Below, piece after piece: positions 29,001-37,415 of a stretch of 64,000 nt of DNA. Positions within the stretch are counted from its first letter, which is position 1. Every line of letters begins with the position of its first letter. The stretch covers positions 248,001 to 312,000 of the forward strand of contig NZ_JAMQPV010000001.1 in the NCBI RefSeq assembly GCF_026151395.1. Direction: 5' to 3'. Below the pieces are notes generated by a model. That model ran no database searches. It saw only the letters and a program-made list of their open reading frames with translations, and was not told the DNA's origin. The position numbers and the translations under genes were made by a program. Origin of the DNA: Leptospira limi. GTDB taxonomy: Bacteria; Spirochaetota; Leptospiria; Leptospirales; Leptospiraceae.

Positions 29001-31991
29001 GAAGGACTTACCATCATCGGTGATTACTTATATGCTACCAATTTAGGAACCTACAACATCACAAAAACTCACAAGGTAACAGGCGTTACAACCATTTTAT
29101 GTGGGAATTCAACCAATGGGTACATTGATGCCGTTGGAACGGATGCTTCTTTCAATTTACCACACGGGATCACTTCCGATGGTATCTTTTTGTATGTAGC
29201 CGATTATGGAAATCATTTGATCCGAAGGGTACATAGTGGCACTGGTGAAGTGATCACAATAGCAGGTTCTGGAAACACAGGACTCATCAATGGAGTTGGT
29301 GTATCAGCGTCCATTCAATCACCAAAATACATTTCCAACCTTGGTGATGTAATTGTTTTTGGAACTGTAAATGCGCTTCGAACCATAAAGTCTGAAAGTT
29401 TACAATCTTATTATCCTTTAAATGGTTCAAATTACAATTTTGTAAATAACCAAACAATTACTTCGATCGGAAGTCCAACCTTTGGAAACGGTAGATTTAA
29501 TGAACTAAATGGAGCCGCGAGTACTTCCATAGGAAATGCAGGAACTGCACCTTCTCCCAGTTTGTCGGTCAATAAAATCACTATGGCAGGATGGATTTTA
29601 TGGGATGGAACCAATTCTGGAATTGGAAAAGTAATTTTTTATAACGGTGATTTTACAACCAACGGCCATGGATTGTTTATAGACTCAAAAGACCAATTAG
29701 CAATCTACCGCGGTGGTATGCTCCCTGATTCTACAAATGTAACTGTCATACCTAACTTATGGACCCATGTTGCATTAACTGTTGATAGTAACGATTTATA
29801 CAAAGTATATCTGAATGGAAACTTAGTGTTTGAAAAAACCTTAAGTACAAATCCCGTTTCAGGAAATTTTACAGTTGGTGTTTCCTCAGCTGGTTCCTTT
29901 TTCTTTCCAGGTAGACTTGCTGATTTACGTTTCTATAACAGGGAACTCAATGAAGGAGAGATCAATGACTTAGCAAAAAATGCAGACAGTACGTTGGTTG
30001 GAAATTCCTATGCATCTCGACCAATCCAATTGGCAGCTCAATACCAATTTTCAGGAGACTCCACATCAAAAGGACCTCTTGGTGGAAGTTTGTCTTTTTA
30101 TGGTCCACTGACAAACTATTCAACTGGAATCAATAAAACAAATAATACTGCAGTCAGAATTTCTGCGTCTTCTGGCGGATACTTACTGGGCTCGGAACAG
30201 GGTTTACCACATGGAACACAACCAAGGAGTATCTGTGTCTGGGTAAACCTAGAAACCTATCCTAATATGGGAGATAATGCCCCTCTCATCACATATGGAA
30301 GTGCAGGTCCTTCCACTGAATTCATTCTAAATGTGTACAGAGCATCCCCTACTGGTGACTTAAAACTTCGGTTTGGTGGTCTCGGCGGCGGAGAATTGTA
30401 TCCGTCTTATACACTGCCATTAAATCGATGGACTCATATTTGTGGTACATTTGACGGTAACAATGGTTGGTTATATGTTGATGGAGTGGAAATCAGTGGA
30501 CCAGTGAACATTGGTTCGTCTATCAATACAACAACAGGAACTGGACTCTATGTAGGTCGAATGGCTTCGTTTCCTGGTCATATGTTTGGGGGAAAAGTAG
30601 ATGAAATTAAAATTTATGCAAAAGCACTCTCTCAAAAGGAAGTCCGAACTCTCTCGGCACAAATCCCCAACGGTTTAGTTGCCCGTTACGATTTTAATAA
30701 AAATTTTGATGATGTAAGTGGATTCGGAAATCCAACCACAAGTGTAGGAGCAACTCTTGTGTCCGACAAGTATGGAAATGGAATTTCCGCTTTGAATACA
30801 AATGGAAGTACTTATCTAAATGTAACCACTACAACCTCATCCCTACCAAAAAATTCCCAACCACGAACAATTTGTGTTCAGTACAAATCAGCGACCCTCA
30901 ATTCAGGGACTATGGTTAGTATTGGGCCCAATTCAACAGATCGCATGGTTGCGTTAGGTGCTGGTAATACTAGTTCTAAATACTTTTTTTCAGGTTATCT
31001 AAACGATGTAGAAGAATTTTATTATAACCATGAAAATGTTTGGCATCACCTTTGTGGTGTATTTGAAGGTCCTGCAGGAAGTTATGCTGCTACTATCTAC
31101 CATAATGGAGCAAAACTCATCAGCCAAACTAAAAATACTTGGGATACAAATCCCAATGTTTTTACGATTGGAATTCGATCTGATTTAACCAATGGATTTA
31201 ATGGTCAATTGGATGAAGTTCTGGTATATAACAGAGCTTTAACGCTGATGGAAATCCAAGCTCTATCAGGTTATGATCCAAAACAAGTCATCACTTGGAA
31301 TGCAAATCCGGCAACAAGCAGTTTGAAACTTCACCTAAGTGCCGATAGTTTTTCAAATCAAACCAATTATTCACCTATCACCACTTGGCATGACAGAAGT
31401 GGAAACGCGGCTTCTTTTTTCACAGGAGGTGCATCTCCAACCTATAATAACACAGGTTTCAATAATAAACCTACTGTGAATTTTAACGCAGGCAATTCTG
31501 AGTATTTATTCCGTGGTAGTGCAGCAAACATTCCATCCAATAGTTCTACTTTTTTCATCGCCCTATCAAGAACAGCCAACGCCAATGATACATTTTTTGA
31601 ATCAGCAACACCCGGTGTCTCATACTATTTTGATGGAGACAATATTCGAATGGCAAAACCATCGGATGGAATTGTTGGCTCGAGTAACATCCAATTTCCC
31701 TATACAAACTTTCCCTATTTGATAGCAGCAGAACAATTAAATGGAGTATCTTTTGGTATGTATTCAAGTGGATATGCAATTGGTATCCCTACAGATCCAA
31801 GTAAAACCTACTCACAAAATAATCTTTATTTAGGTTCTAACTCTAGTCCTGGTAATTTTTTCTCTGGCAATATCAGTGAAGTTCTCTATTACAATGTCAG
31901 TTTATCCAATCCAGGTCGTACCATTGTATTCTGTTACTTATCTCAAAAATACAATATTGATTTGTCTGCTGCTTCGGTGTATTGCGATTGA
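26073..31991 (+). CDS. Giant modular lipoprotein: repeated two-Cys modules, NHL repeats, LamG-like domains
   Basis: 1972 aa. The N-terminus (FIISLFLFPTFGC) is a lipoprotein-type signal. Six copies of an ~85-95 residue beta module (~55-140, 141-229, 230-318, 319-415, ~597-688, 689-775) each have one Cys near the module middle/end and a final INC/LNC Cys, e.g. SQTCSITTP ... SVSINC. Two chitobiase-C-like modules (~420-595) interrupt them. NHL-type propeller blades span ~785-1110 (GITYDGTKGFIVDSGNHKIRV, GITTDGTYLYVTE, LYIADRNNSAIRVI). Three LamG/concanavalin-like domains (~1112-1320, 1324-1530, 1535-1735) and a fourth related one (~1742-1972, WHDRSGN) follow. Probably surface-exposed adhesion or carbohydrate binding, inferred from modules. 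A cytochrome lipoprotein follows at once. Confidence 0.85.
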   Translation: MKLLDRMDWINGKNFLQKFIISLFLFPTFGCSFPTINRSLLETFTTFRFLQANTLSYSISFQVSGLLGTGLQIENNGEVMDVSTNGTYTFTKKINSGANYKVTVKTPPSSPIQNCIVSSGQGTVLSGNIEGIQVVCGSALYLISGTATGLSGNGLQLQNVTGVGTDVINVNSASFSFPPLPVGETYNFSIINQPTNPSQTCSITTPVVTNGTMVASPISVSINCTTNSYAVSAQVIGILGTLTVGNELKLTLDGSNTINVTADGTYAFPGTYLSGGNFTVTVDNPGGVITSGVCTLSSITVTVGNGPTNFAVNCSNAFLVSGTVSSPGGTTTSVLGEPVTLDLVQTGGSPVFPTQSITINPGVTNFTFPSTIPGGVDYQIIVFANPPNQTCTITSGATHSGIVSNMSNVVLNCSLTLPSFSPVSGSLFNDDGTVTISSLIPGSEYRYTIGNGSQADPTCASGTMTTSTVTITDNNQAVVKVIHCKVGWVESQVVTASYTLKVATPTPSLATGSFLDSGQNVSFSSTTTGSTWVCHTAAAAVPADPDCGPTLNTCNTGVLGNYIFPTPGVSQNVKARMCRVNYAQSDVLSTNYQPNVYTVGGTISSLTTPFGTNTFVLQNNGGDDLIIASNGTFTFNTALPTGTNFTVSVLSGPQNPWQTCNITNANGTVSNTAITNIAISCSVNQYNMSGNVTSSVTLPSGLTVTNGVDTINVPAGATSTPISFATPISSGTSYEIQITQEPTGFVCAVQSNMQGTMLGANITNVAVNCVAGYRYGNAIGLKKQAPVQIHYYKGDVTTAAGVAGSGASDGPAPASSFNDISGITYDGTKGFIVDSGNHKIRVFNPMTNTVSSLVGNGAAGNTPGSGMSGTFNLPKGITTDGTYLYVTETLGNRIKRILISSGYAETFAGDDTVVSPANANLDATDPLAARFASPAGIVIDDNKLYIADRNNSAIRVIKLSTREVTTLVTGGDISFPEGLTIIGDYLYATNLGTYNITKTHKVTGVTTILCGNSTNGYIDAVGTDASFNLPHGITSDGIFLYVADYGNHLIRRVHSGTGEVITIAGSGNTGLINGVGVSASIQSPKYISNLGDVIVFGTVNALRTIKSESLQSYYPLNGSNYNFVNNQTITSIGSPTFGNGRFNELNGAASTSIGNAGTAPSPSLSVNKITMAGWILWDGTNSGIGKVIFYNGDFTTNGHGLFIDSKDQLAIYRGGMLPDSTNVTVIPNLWTHVALTVDSNDLYKVYLNGNLVFEKTLSTNPVSGNFTVGVSSAGSFFFPGRLADLRFYNRELNEGEINDLAKNADSTLVGNSYASRPIQLAAQYQFSGDSTSKGPLGGSLSFYGPLTNYSTGINKTNNTAVRISASSGGYLLGSEQGLPHGTQPRSICVWVNLETYPNMGDNAPLITYGSAGPSTEFILNVYRASPTGDLKLRFGGLGGGELYPSYTLPLNRWTHICGTFDGNNGWLYVDGVEISGPVNIGSSINTTTGTGLYVGRMASFPGHMFGGKVDEIKIYAKALSQKEVRTLSAQIPNGLVARYDFNKNFDDVSGFGNPTTSVGATLVSDKYGNGISALNTNGSTYLNVTTTTSSLPKNSQPRTICVQYKSATLNSGTMVSIGPNSTDRMVALGAGNTSSKYFFSGYLNDVEEFYYNHENVWHHLCGVFEGPAGSYAATIYHNGAKLISQTKNTWDTNPNVFTIGIRSDLTNGFNGQLDEVLVYNRALTLMEIQALSGYDPKQVITWNANPATSSLKLHLSADSFSNQTNYSPITTWHDRSGNAASFFTGGASPTYNNTGFNNKPTVNFNAGNSEYLFRGSAANIPSNSSTFFIALSRTANANDTFFESATPGVSYYFDGDNIRMAKPSDGIVGSSNIQFPYTNFPYLIAAEQLNGVSFGMYSSGYAIGIPTDPSKTYSQNNLYLGSNSSPGNFFSGNISEVLYYNVSLSNPGRTIVFCYLSQKYNIDLSAASVYCD

Positions 31992-31993
31992 AG

Positions 31994-32395
31994 ATGCAAC
32001 AAGTTCACTATCGGTATCTTTGTTTCGGACTCTTTTTTTGTATGATTCAATTTGGTTGTAATTCAGAAAATGATTCTATCACCAAAGAACCACCTCCACC
32101 GAAAGCAACCACCGTCCCTTTACCTGAGGCGATGTACATTCAAAATGGATGTATCTCTTGCCATGGACCTGAAGGGAATGGAAGAGGTACACGGACACAT
32201 CTACTAAGAGAAACCCGGATTCCTAATTTCCAAGATCGTACAACCTATCTGAATGGTTCCTCCAAAGAATCCATTGCAAACAGCATCAAAAATGGAATCC
32301 CTGGAACCTATATGAAAGCATACTCACATATGCGTAAAAATGAAATTGATGCCTTAGCCGATTACATTCTAAAAATGCAAAAGAACAATCGTTAA
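31994..32395 (+). CDS. c-type cytochrome lipoprotein
   Basis: 133 aa from the ATG at 31994, two bases after the stop of the giant lipoprotein. A TTG at 31982 would overlap it. The N-terminus MQQVHYRYLCFGLFFCMIQFGC is a lipoprotein signal, and a Pro-rich linker (EPPPPKATTVPLP) follows. One haem-binding motif lies in NGCISCHGPEGNG, with a likely Met ligand in GTYMKAYSHM. A class I cytochrome c fold ends ALADYILKMQ. It probably carries electrons at the membrane face or cell surface. Confidence 0.88.
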   Translation: MQQVHYRYLCFGLFFCMIQFGCNSENDSITKEPPPPKATTVPLPEAMYIQNGCISCHGPEGNGRGTRTHLLRETRIPNFQDRTTYLNGSSKESIANSIKNGIPGTYMKAYSHMRKNEIDALADYILKMQKNNR

Positions 32396-32416
32396 CGTTT
32401 CAGTGGAAACAAATCT

Positions 32417-33178
32417 TCAACGTCCCACATTCATTAAATTTGAAAATAATTCACAAGCAGTCATGGATCCCAACTCACAGGCATCATCTAACTCGCCCAA
32501 TGCAATTGATATTTCCTCAATTTTTTTAGTCTTTAGACGAGTATCGGCATTTGCCTCCAATTGTTTTGCCTTCATCAATTGTTCACTTACGGTAACAAAG
32601 TTCCATGGAGAGACTCTTTTTTCGTAGGCCAATGAATTTAGAAATATTTTGATATCTTTTTCGATCTGAGGGTAAACTGATTCAAAACAAGTTACTATGA
32701 TGACAAATCCAAATTCTCCTGCAGTGGAGGTGATATAATGTTGGACGATTGTATCTTCTTTGTCTTTAAAACTTCCAAATAATCCAAGAAATTGGTAAAT
32801 TTCTTTCTCTTTACTTTCTACTAATTTTTGTAAATTATAATATTCTTTCACATTTGAAACAAGAATATATCGTTTGGACTCTAAATGAAAAATGATTGGA
32901 TCGAGGTCTTGTTGTTTTTCCGATTCTTTAAAAAGAATCACAAGTGCTGGAATGATTTCTCTCCCCGACTCTTCCTTTAATGGACTAGTTCGAAAATGAT
33001 CAAACTTAGTTGAACTTCCATTTGACTTTCGGTTGGTTAAATACCAATTCGATGGTAAATGGAAGGAGATACAATGTGTACGTAGGCAGGTTTTCCATTT
33101 TTCAGCTTGCGCACTGATTGGGAATGTAAAAAAGACAATTCCAAAAATGAGTGAAATACGGATTTTAGATCGATTCAT
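32417..33178 (-). CDS. Exported protein of unknown function
   Basis: 253 aa with a signal peptide (ISLIFGIVFFTFPISAQA). The mature protein begins with a Cys-containing beta segment (WKTCLRTHCISFHLPSNWYL) that resembles PsbP/DUF1795-like folds. Its last ~45 residues hold ELDDACELGSMTACELFSNL, like one Sel1/TPR-type Cys repeat. Function unknown. The start overlaps the acetoacetyl-CoA synthetase stop by four bases, so the two genes are coupled. Confidence 0.65.
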   Translation of the reverse strand: MNRSKIRISLIFGIVFFTFPISAQAEKWKTCLRTHCISFHLPSNWYLTNRKSNGSSTKFDHFRTSPLKEESGREIIPALVILFKESEKQQDLDPIIFHLESKRYILVSNVKEYYNLQKLVESKEKEIYQFLGLFGSFKDKEDTIVQHYITSTAGEFGFVIIVTCFESVYPQIEKDIKIFLNSLAYEKRVSPWNFVTVSEQLMKAKQLEANADTRLKTKKIEEISIALGELDDACELGSMTACELFSNLMNVGR

Positions 33179-35133
33179 TCCATTAACTCTTTTCTTTCTT
33201 TGAAAAAATCGAGTGCATTCGGATTTGCTAAAGCATTTTTATTTTTTACTTCGAGACCAGCAACAGTTTGTTTCACGGCAATTTCTACCTTTTTGCCATT
33301 GATCGTATAGGGAATTTCTGGTACCGTTAAGATGATTGAAGGAACATGCCTAGGCGAAGTTTCATTTTTGATTTGTTCTTTGATTTGTTTAACCAATCCA
33401 TCATCCAGTTGGACTCCATCTGCTAATACAACAAATAGGACAACTCTAACATCATCTTTGAAGTCTTGGCCGATGATCACCGAATCCTTAATTTCTTGAA
33501 TTTTAGAAACAACGGAATAGATGTCAGCAGTTCCGATACGAACTCCTCCAGGATTCAGTGTTGCATCTGATCTTCCATAGATGATGACACCATTCTCTGG
33601 AGTGATCGAAGCAAAGTCACCATGACACCATATATTATCATAGGTTTCAAAATAGGCTGCTTTGTATTTAGCTCCAGATTCATCATTCCAAAAGTATAAA
33701 GGCATTGAAGGGAATGGAGATAAGCAGACCAATTCGCCCTTTTCTCCAGTGACAGATCTTCCCATACTGTCAAAAACTTGGACATCCATTCCCAAACCCT
33801 TACATTGAATTTGACCAGCATACACAGGTAAGCTGGGATTTCCCAAAGCAAAACATCCATTCAAATCAGTTCCGCCTGAGATGGAAGATAATTGAACATC
33901 TGTTTTGATTTTTTCATATACATACTGAAAACCAGAAACAGGTAAGGGAGAACCTGTCGAAAGAATTACTTTCAAATCTGGAAGTGAGTATTTCGATTTT
34001 ACTGAAATTCCTTCTTCTTCCAAAACAGATAAGTACTTGGCACTGGTTCCAAAAATTTGAATGGATTCTTTTTCTACCATACTCCAAAGGGTTTCCCAAT
34101 TCGGATAAAATGGATTCCCATCAAACTGGTACAAGGTTGCACCCAATGCCAATACAGATTGAGACCAATTCCACATCATCCAACCACAGGTTGTATAATA
34201 AAAAAACCGATCCCCTTCTGATACATTACAATGTAACGCTAGTTCTTTGGTATGATTGAGTAATACTCCCCCACCTTGGACAATGCATTTAGGAAGACCA
34301 GTTGTTCCTGATGAAAACATGATGTAAACTGGATCTGAAAAACTGATAGGTACGTAATCAATTGATTCATCTTTTGTTGGTGATAAATCTTGGTAACGAA
34401 TCGGATTTTTAATCTTACCAAAATCTTTGATTGGATTCATAAACTCATATAGAATTGTTTCTTTGAATTCGGAATTTTTTGCACTGGATAATGTTTGGGT
34501 GATCTCTTCCAATTTTTCAATGATCGAAATTTCTTTTCCTTTAAACGAATAGGATTCCACAGAGATCACAACCTTAGGGAAAATTTGCTCAAATCGATCT
34601 AATATACCTTTGACTCCAAAATCGGGTGAAGCACTCGACCAAATAGCACCTAACGATGTTGTTGCCAACATTCCAATCGTAGAAATGGGAGCATTCGGCA
34701 CAATTCCTACAACCCGATCTCCTTTTTGAATTCCTAACGAAAGTAAGTGTTTACGTAATTTAATGACTTCTAATTTCAATTCATGAAACGTTAACCGTTG
34801 TACAGCTCCGTCTTCCCCGTAAAACACAATCGCTTCTTGGTTTGGATTCCCCTTCTCCAGTAAATTTTCAGCAAAATTAAAAGTAGCACCGGGAAACCAT
34901 TTTGTTTCCGAAAACTGTTTCCCCTTCACGAAAGTTTGGGTTGCTTGGGTTTTTAGAATCAGTCCTGACTCTTGTAACCATTCTTTCCAAAAAATTTGCG
35001 ATTCATCGATCGAAAATTGATGGAAGGAAACATAATCAGGAAAGGATTTTCCCAATTTTGTTTCGAGCCGATGTTGGAATTTGGTGAGATTGTTCGAATG
35101 ATAAATGGGAGTCCATATAGGATTTTGCGACAT
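33175..35133 (-). CDS. Acetoacetyl-CoA synthetase
   Basis: 652 aa, the normal length. The ANL adenylation signature YIMFSSGTTGLPKCIVQ lies near ~270, followed by TTCGWMMWNW, SGGTDLNGCF and the C-terminal hinge and catalytic-Lys region (YGRSDATLNPGGVRIGTADIY; INGKKVEIAVKQ). It activates acetoacetate to acetoacetyl-CoA with ATP, linking ketone or polyhydroxybutyrate breakdown to beta-oxidation. The N-terminal NLTKFQHRLETKLGKSFPDY is typical of this subfamily rather than acetyl-CoA synthetase. Confidence 0.93.
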   Translation of the reverse strand: MSQNPIWTPIYHSNNLTKFQHRLETKLGKSFPDYVSFHQFSIDESQIFWKEWLQESGLILKTQATQTFVKGKQFSETKWFPGATFNFAENLLEKGNPNQEAIVFYGEDGAVQRLTFHELKLEVIKLRKHLLSLGIQKGDRVVGIVPNAPISTIGMLATTSLGAIWSSASPDFGVKGILDRFEQIFPKVVISVESYSFKGKEISIIEKLEEITQTLSSAKNSEFKETILYEFMNPIKDFGKIKNPIRYQDLSPTKDESIDYVPISFSDPVYIMFSSGTTGLPKCIVQGGGVLLNHTKELALHCNVSEGDRFFYYTTCGWMMWNWSQSVLALGATLYQFDGNPFYPNWETLWSMVEKESIQIFGTSAKYLSVLEEEGISVKSKYSLPDLKVILSTGSPLPVSGFQYVYEKIKTDVQLSSISGGTDLNGCFALGNPSLPVYAGQIQCKGLGMDVQVFDSMGRSVTGEKGELVCLSPFPSMPLYFWNDESGAKYKAAYFETYDNIWCHGDFASITPENGVIIYGRSDATLNPGGVRIGTADIYSVVSKIQEIKDSVIIGQDFKDDVRVVLFVVLADGVQLDDGLVKQIKEQIKNETSPRHVPSIILTVPEIPYTINGKKVEIAVKQTVAGLEVKNKNALANPNALDFFKERKELME

Positions 35134-35641
35134 CTTGAGAACTGATCTTATCCAATTTCAATATTAAGGCAAGTATGTTCCATAAATGAGTCGTAGAAAA
35201 AAATTTGCTATCGATAGCACAGAAAAAACTCTACCAGGAGAAGAGATTATTTTTAAATTCTACTAGAGGTGTAATTTAATTTAGGATATCAGTTAGATTT
35301 TCAACTCAATCAGCGTAAAACCATTCTCTCATACTGACACCTTAGAAAAAATTTTCACATTAAAATTTACTTTAACTAACTTTCAATAGGGAATAATTTA
35401 CTATTCTGATTTTGGTATTGAATGTTAGGATATTTTCTATTTCAGTGTATCAAATTTAAAGAGATATACTGGAAAAATTATTAATCCAAATTCTAAAAAT
35501 ATTCGTCATATTAGCTAAATCTCGGAAATTTCGAGTGTAAATACTTTGTCGATTCGAGTCACGTCTCACCGGTTTGTGTCTCTGAAATCATAGATAAGTT
35601 ATTGCAAACAGCAAAGGAGATTCCAAACTTTCAATAATAGT
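35134..35641. other. AT-rich intergenic region with a 14-bp palindrome
   Basis: About 500 bases between the acetoacetyl-CoA synthetase gene (minus) and the metal-efflux cluster (plus). It is very AT-rich. A perfect 14-bp palindrome lies at 35206-35219, listed separately. AAAGGAG at 35612-35618 is too far (about 23 bases) from the ATG at 35642 to be a normal binding site. No open frame, RNA gene or mobile-element end was recognised. Confidence 0.45.
35206..35219. promoter_or_regulatory. Perfect palindrome TGCTATCGATAGCA, possible operator
   Basis: A 14-bp perfect inverted repeat lies 73 bases upstream of the acetoacetyl-CoA synthetase start codon. Its size and position suit a dimeric transcription factor. 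No regulator gene is adjacent, and the binding protein is unknown. Confidence 0.4.
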
Positions 35642-36037
35642 ATGAAACCCTTCGGATGGCAAAAAAACGCACTCAAACAAAGTTTTCTATTTTGTTTTGT
35701 ATTGATGTTTTCAGCCAATTTTATGTACCAAAGGATTGTCGACAATGAAGTGAATTGTGGCTCCTTGGGAACTCCAGAAAGTGGATGTCCCTATGCTTTT
35801 TTAGACCATACACTTGGCATCGATCCAGGTCACGATCTTGGCGACGATGGAGAACATTCCGAACATGTTTGTTTTTCTTGCCCTTGTAATTCCATAGTTT
35901 CCATCACTTGGAATTTATATATTTCCCATATTTTAATCAATCTACATAAAGTATATTTTGAACTGAATGAATTTCCTATACCCAAATTTTCGACTCTATC
36001 TTATCTTTTCAGACCTCCAAGACAACATATAACCTAG
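35642..36037 (+). CDS. Small exported Cys/His-containing protein leading the metal efflux genes
   Basis: 131 aa. An N-terminal hydrophobic signal or anchor (QSFLFCFVLMFSANFMY) precedes a short acidic/His/Cys segment (DPGHDLGDDGEHSEHVCFSC). A second hydrophobic stretch follows and the C-terminus ends LFRPPRQHIT. Proteins of this layout often precede heavy-metal RND operons, but no function is established here. The ending resembles that of the protein at 59609 (LLRPPRNT), which heads another probable metal operon. The gene lies 46 bases before the outer-membrane factor. Confidence 0.6.
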   Translation: MKPFGWQKNALKQSFLFCFVLMFSANFMYQRIVDNEVNCGSLGTPESGCPYAFLDHTLGIDPGHDLGDDGEHSEHVCFSCPCNSIVSITWNLYISHILINLHKVYFELNEFPIPKFSTLSYLFRPPRQHIT

Positions 36038-36083
36038 TTCTTTCGCACATCCGTTTACTTGCGTTATTTACGTGGGAGGTTCC

Positions 36084-37415
36084 ATGTTTTATTTTTCAAT
36101 TTCAAAGAATATTAAATTGAATTGGCTTTCAATATTACTGTTGATGCCTACAATTTTTAATTCAACAATCGAATCCCAAGAAAGTCTTGGGAATTCATGT
36201 CAGAATCAAAACTCAATGTTAGAATTGAGTATTTGTATCGTCAATCGGCATCCTGATTTTCGAATCGAGGAAATTAAACTGAAGGAAATTTCCGGAAGGA
36301 AAAAAATCGCCTCCTATTATTTTCCATCAAATCCAACTTTTTCTGGTTATGTGGCCAATAGAAAGGGAGACACAGCGGGACCAATCATAGGATCCACACT
36401 TACCACAGCTAATAACTTTCAAGTTATGGTGAATCAGGAAATTTACACCAATGGCAAAAGAGAAATCGCCATCAAAATCGCCGATGAAGAATTTAGAGCG
36501 CAAGTATATCGTCTAGAGTCCGTTAAACGATCCTTAGAATTCGAAGCCTTAAAAAAACTAACACGATTTCGATATCTTTTTTTGGAAAAGGAAAACAGTT
36601 TATATAGTTTAAATTTGGTAAAGGAACTTAAAAAAGTTTCTAAAGCTAGAATTAACGAAGGACTTTCACCAGGAATTGACGAATCCTTATCAGAAGCCGA
36701 AGAAATTCGAATTTTTAAAATATGGAATTTATCACAAAGGCAATATGAAAATGCAAAGTCTGAATTAGAAGTTTTGCTTGGATTTCCATTTGAGTTAATA
36801 CAATTAAATGCATTCCAATGGAAACTACCAAACGATTTACCTAAAGACAAATCTGAGTTGGTGAAAATAGCATACCAACATAGACCAGAAATTTTTCTCA
36901 CAGAAAAAGAAATCGAACTAGCGTTACTCCGACATAACGAAGTTAGAAAACAAAAAATTCCAAATGTGAGTTTGGGTGCTTTTGCGCAAAACGATGGCTT
37001 TAATGAAAGAGTCGTAGGCGGGATGTTAACGATACCTCTGATCGTCTGGCGAGATTATGAAGGAGAATCGATCATTTCCTCTTCTAAAATCGATAGCTCA
37101 AAAGAATTGAAAGAATCTGTATCAAGAAATATAAAACAAGAAGTATTGTTTGCACTTACAAATTTTATCACACTAGCTGATGAAGTAAAACTTTATGACG
37201 AAAACAAACTAGAAAGAGCGGAATCCGATCTAAACAATCTACAAGAAGCCATCAGATTCGGTAAAATAAAAATTATCGATGCAATCAACCAACAAAGAAT
37301 CTTATTACAAACTAAACTAAATTATCTAAGCACCAAATCAGAATATGAAGTATCTCAAATTGAGTTAATACGAGTGCTTGGATTGCCAACAAATACAATG
37401 GAAGTTCGACCATGA
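36084..37415 (+). CDS. TolC-family outer-membrane factor of a heavy-metal RND pump
   Basis: 443 aa from the ATG at 36084, which has GGGAGG immediately upstream; a GTG at 36072 lies before that site. A hydrophobic N-terminal signal is followed by the long-helix/beta pattern of TolC/CzcC proteins (NPTFSGYVANRKGD; VNQEIYTNGKREIAIKIADEE; KIPNVSLGAFAQNDG). It forms the outer-membrane exit duct. Its stop overlaps the adaptor start by four bases. Confidence 0.88.
   Translation: MFYFSISKNIKLNWLSILLLMPTIFNSTIESQESLGNSCQNQNSMLELSICIVNRHPDFRIEEIKLKEISGRKKIASYYFPSNPTFSGYVANRKGDTAGPIIGSTLTTANNFQVMVNQEIYTNGKREIAIKIADEEFRAQVYRLESVKRSLEFEALKKLTRFRYLFLEKENSLYSLNLVKELKKVSKARINEGLSPGIDESLSEAEEIRIFKIWNLSQRQYENAKSELEVLLGFPFELIQLNAFQWKLPNDLPKDKSELVKIAYQHRPEIFLTEKEIELALLRHNEVRKQKIPNVSLGAFAQNDGFNERVVGGMLTIPLIVWRDYEGESIISSSKIDSSKELKESVSRNIKQEVLFALTNFITLADEVKLYDENKLERAESDLNNLQEAIRFGKIKIIDAINQQRILLQTKLNYLSTKSEYEVSQIELIRVLGLPTNTMEVRP

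Noticed and set aside
35134..35641. Possible mobile-element boundary before the metal efflux cluster
   Set aside because: AT-rich and gene-free, but no transposase, terminal repeats, integrase or tRNA was found, so insertion cannot be supported.
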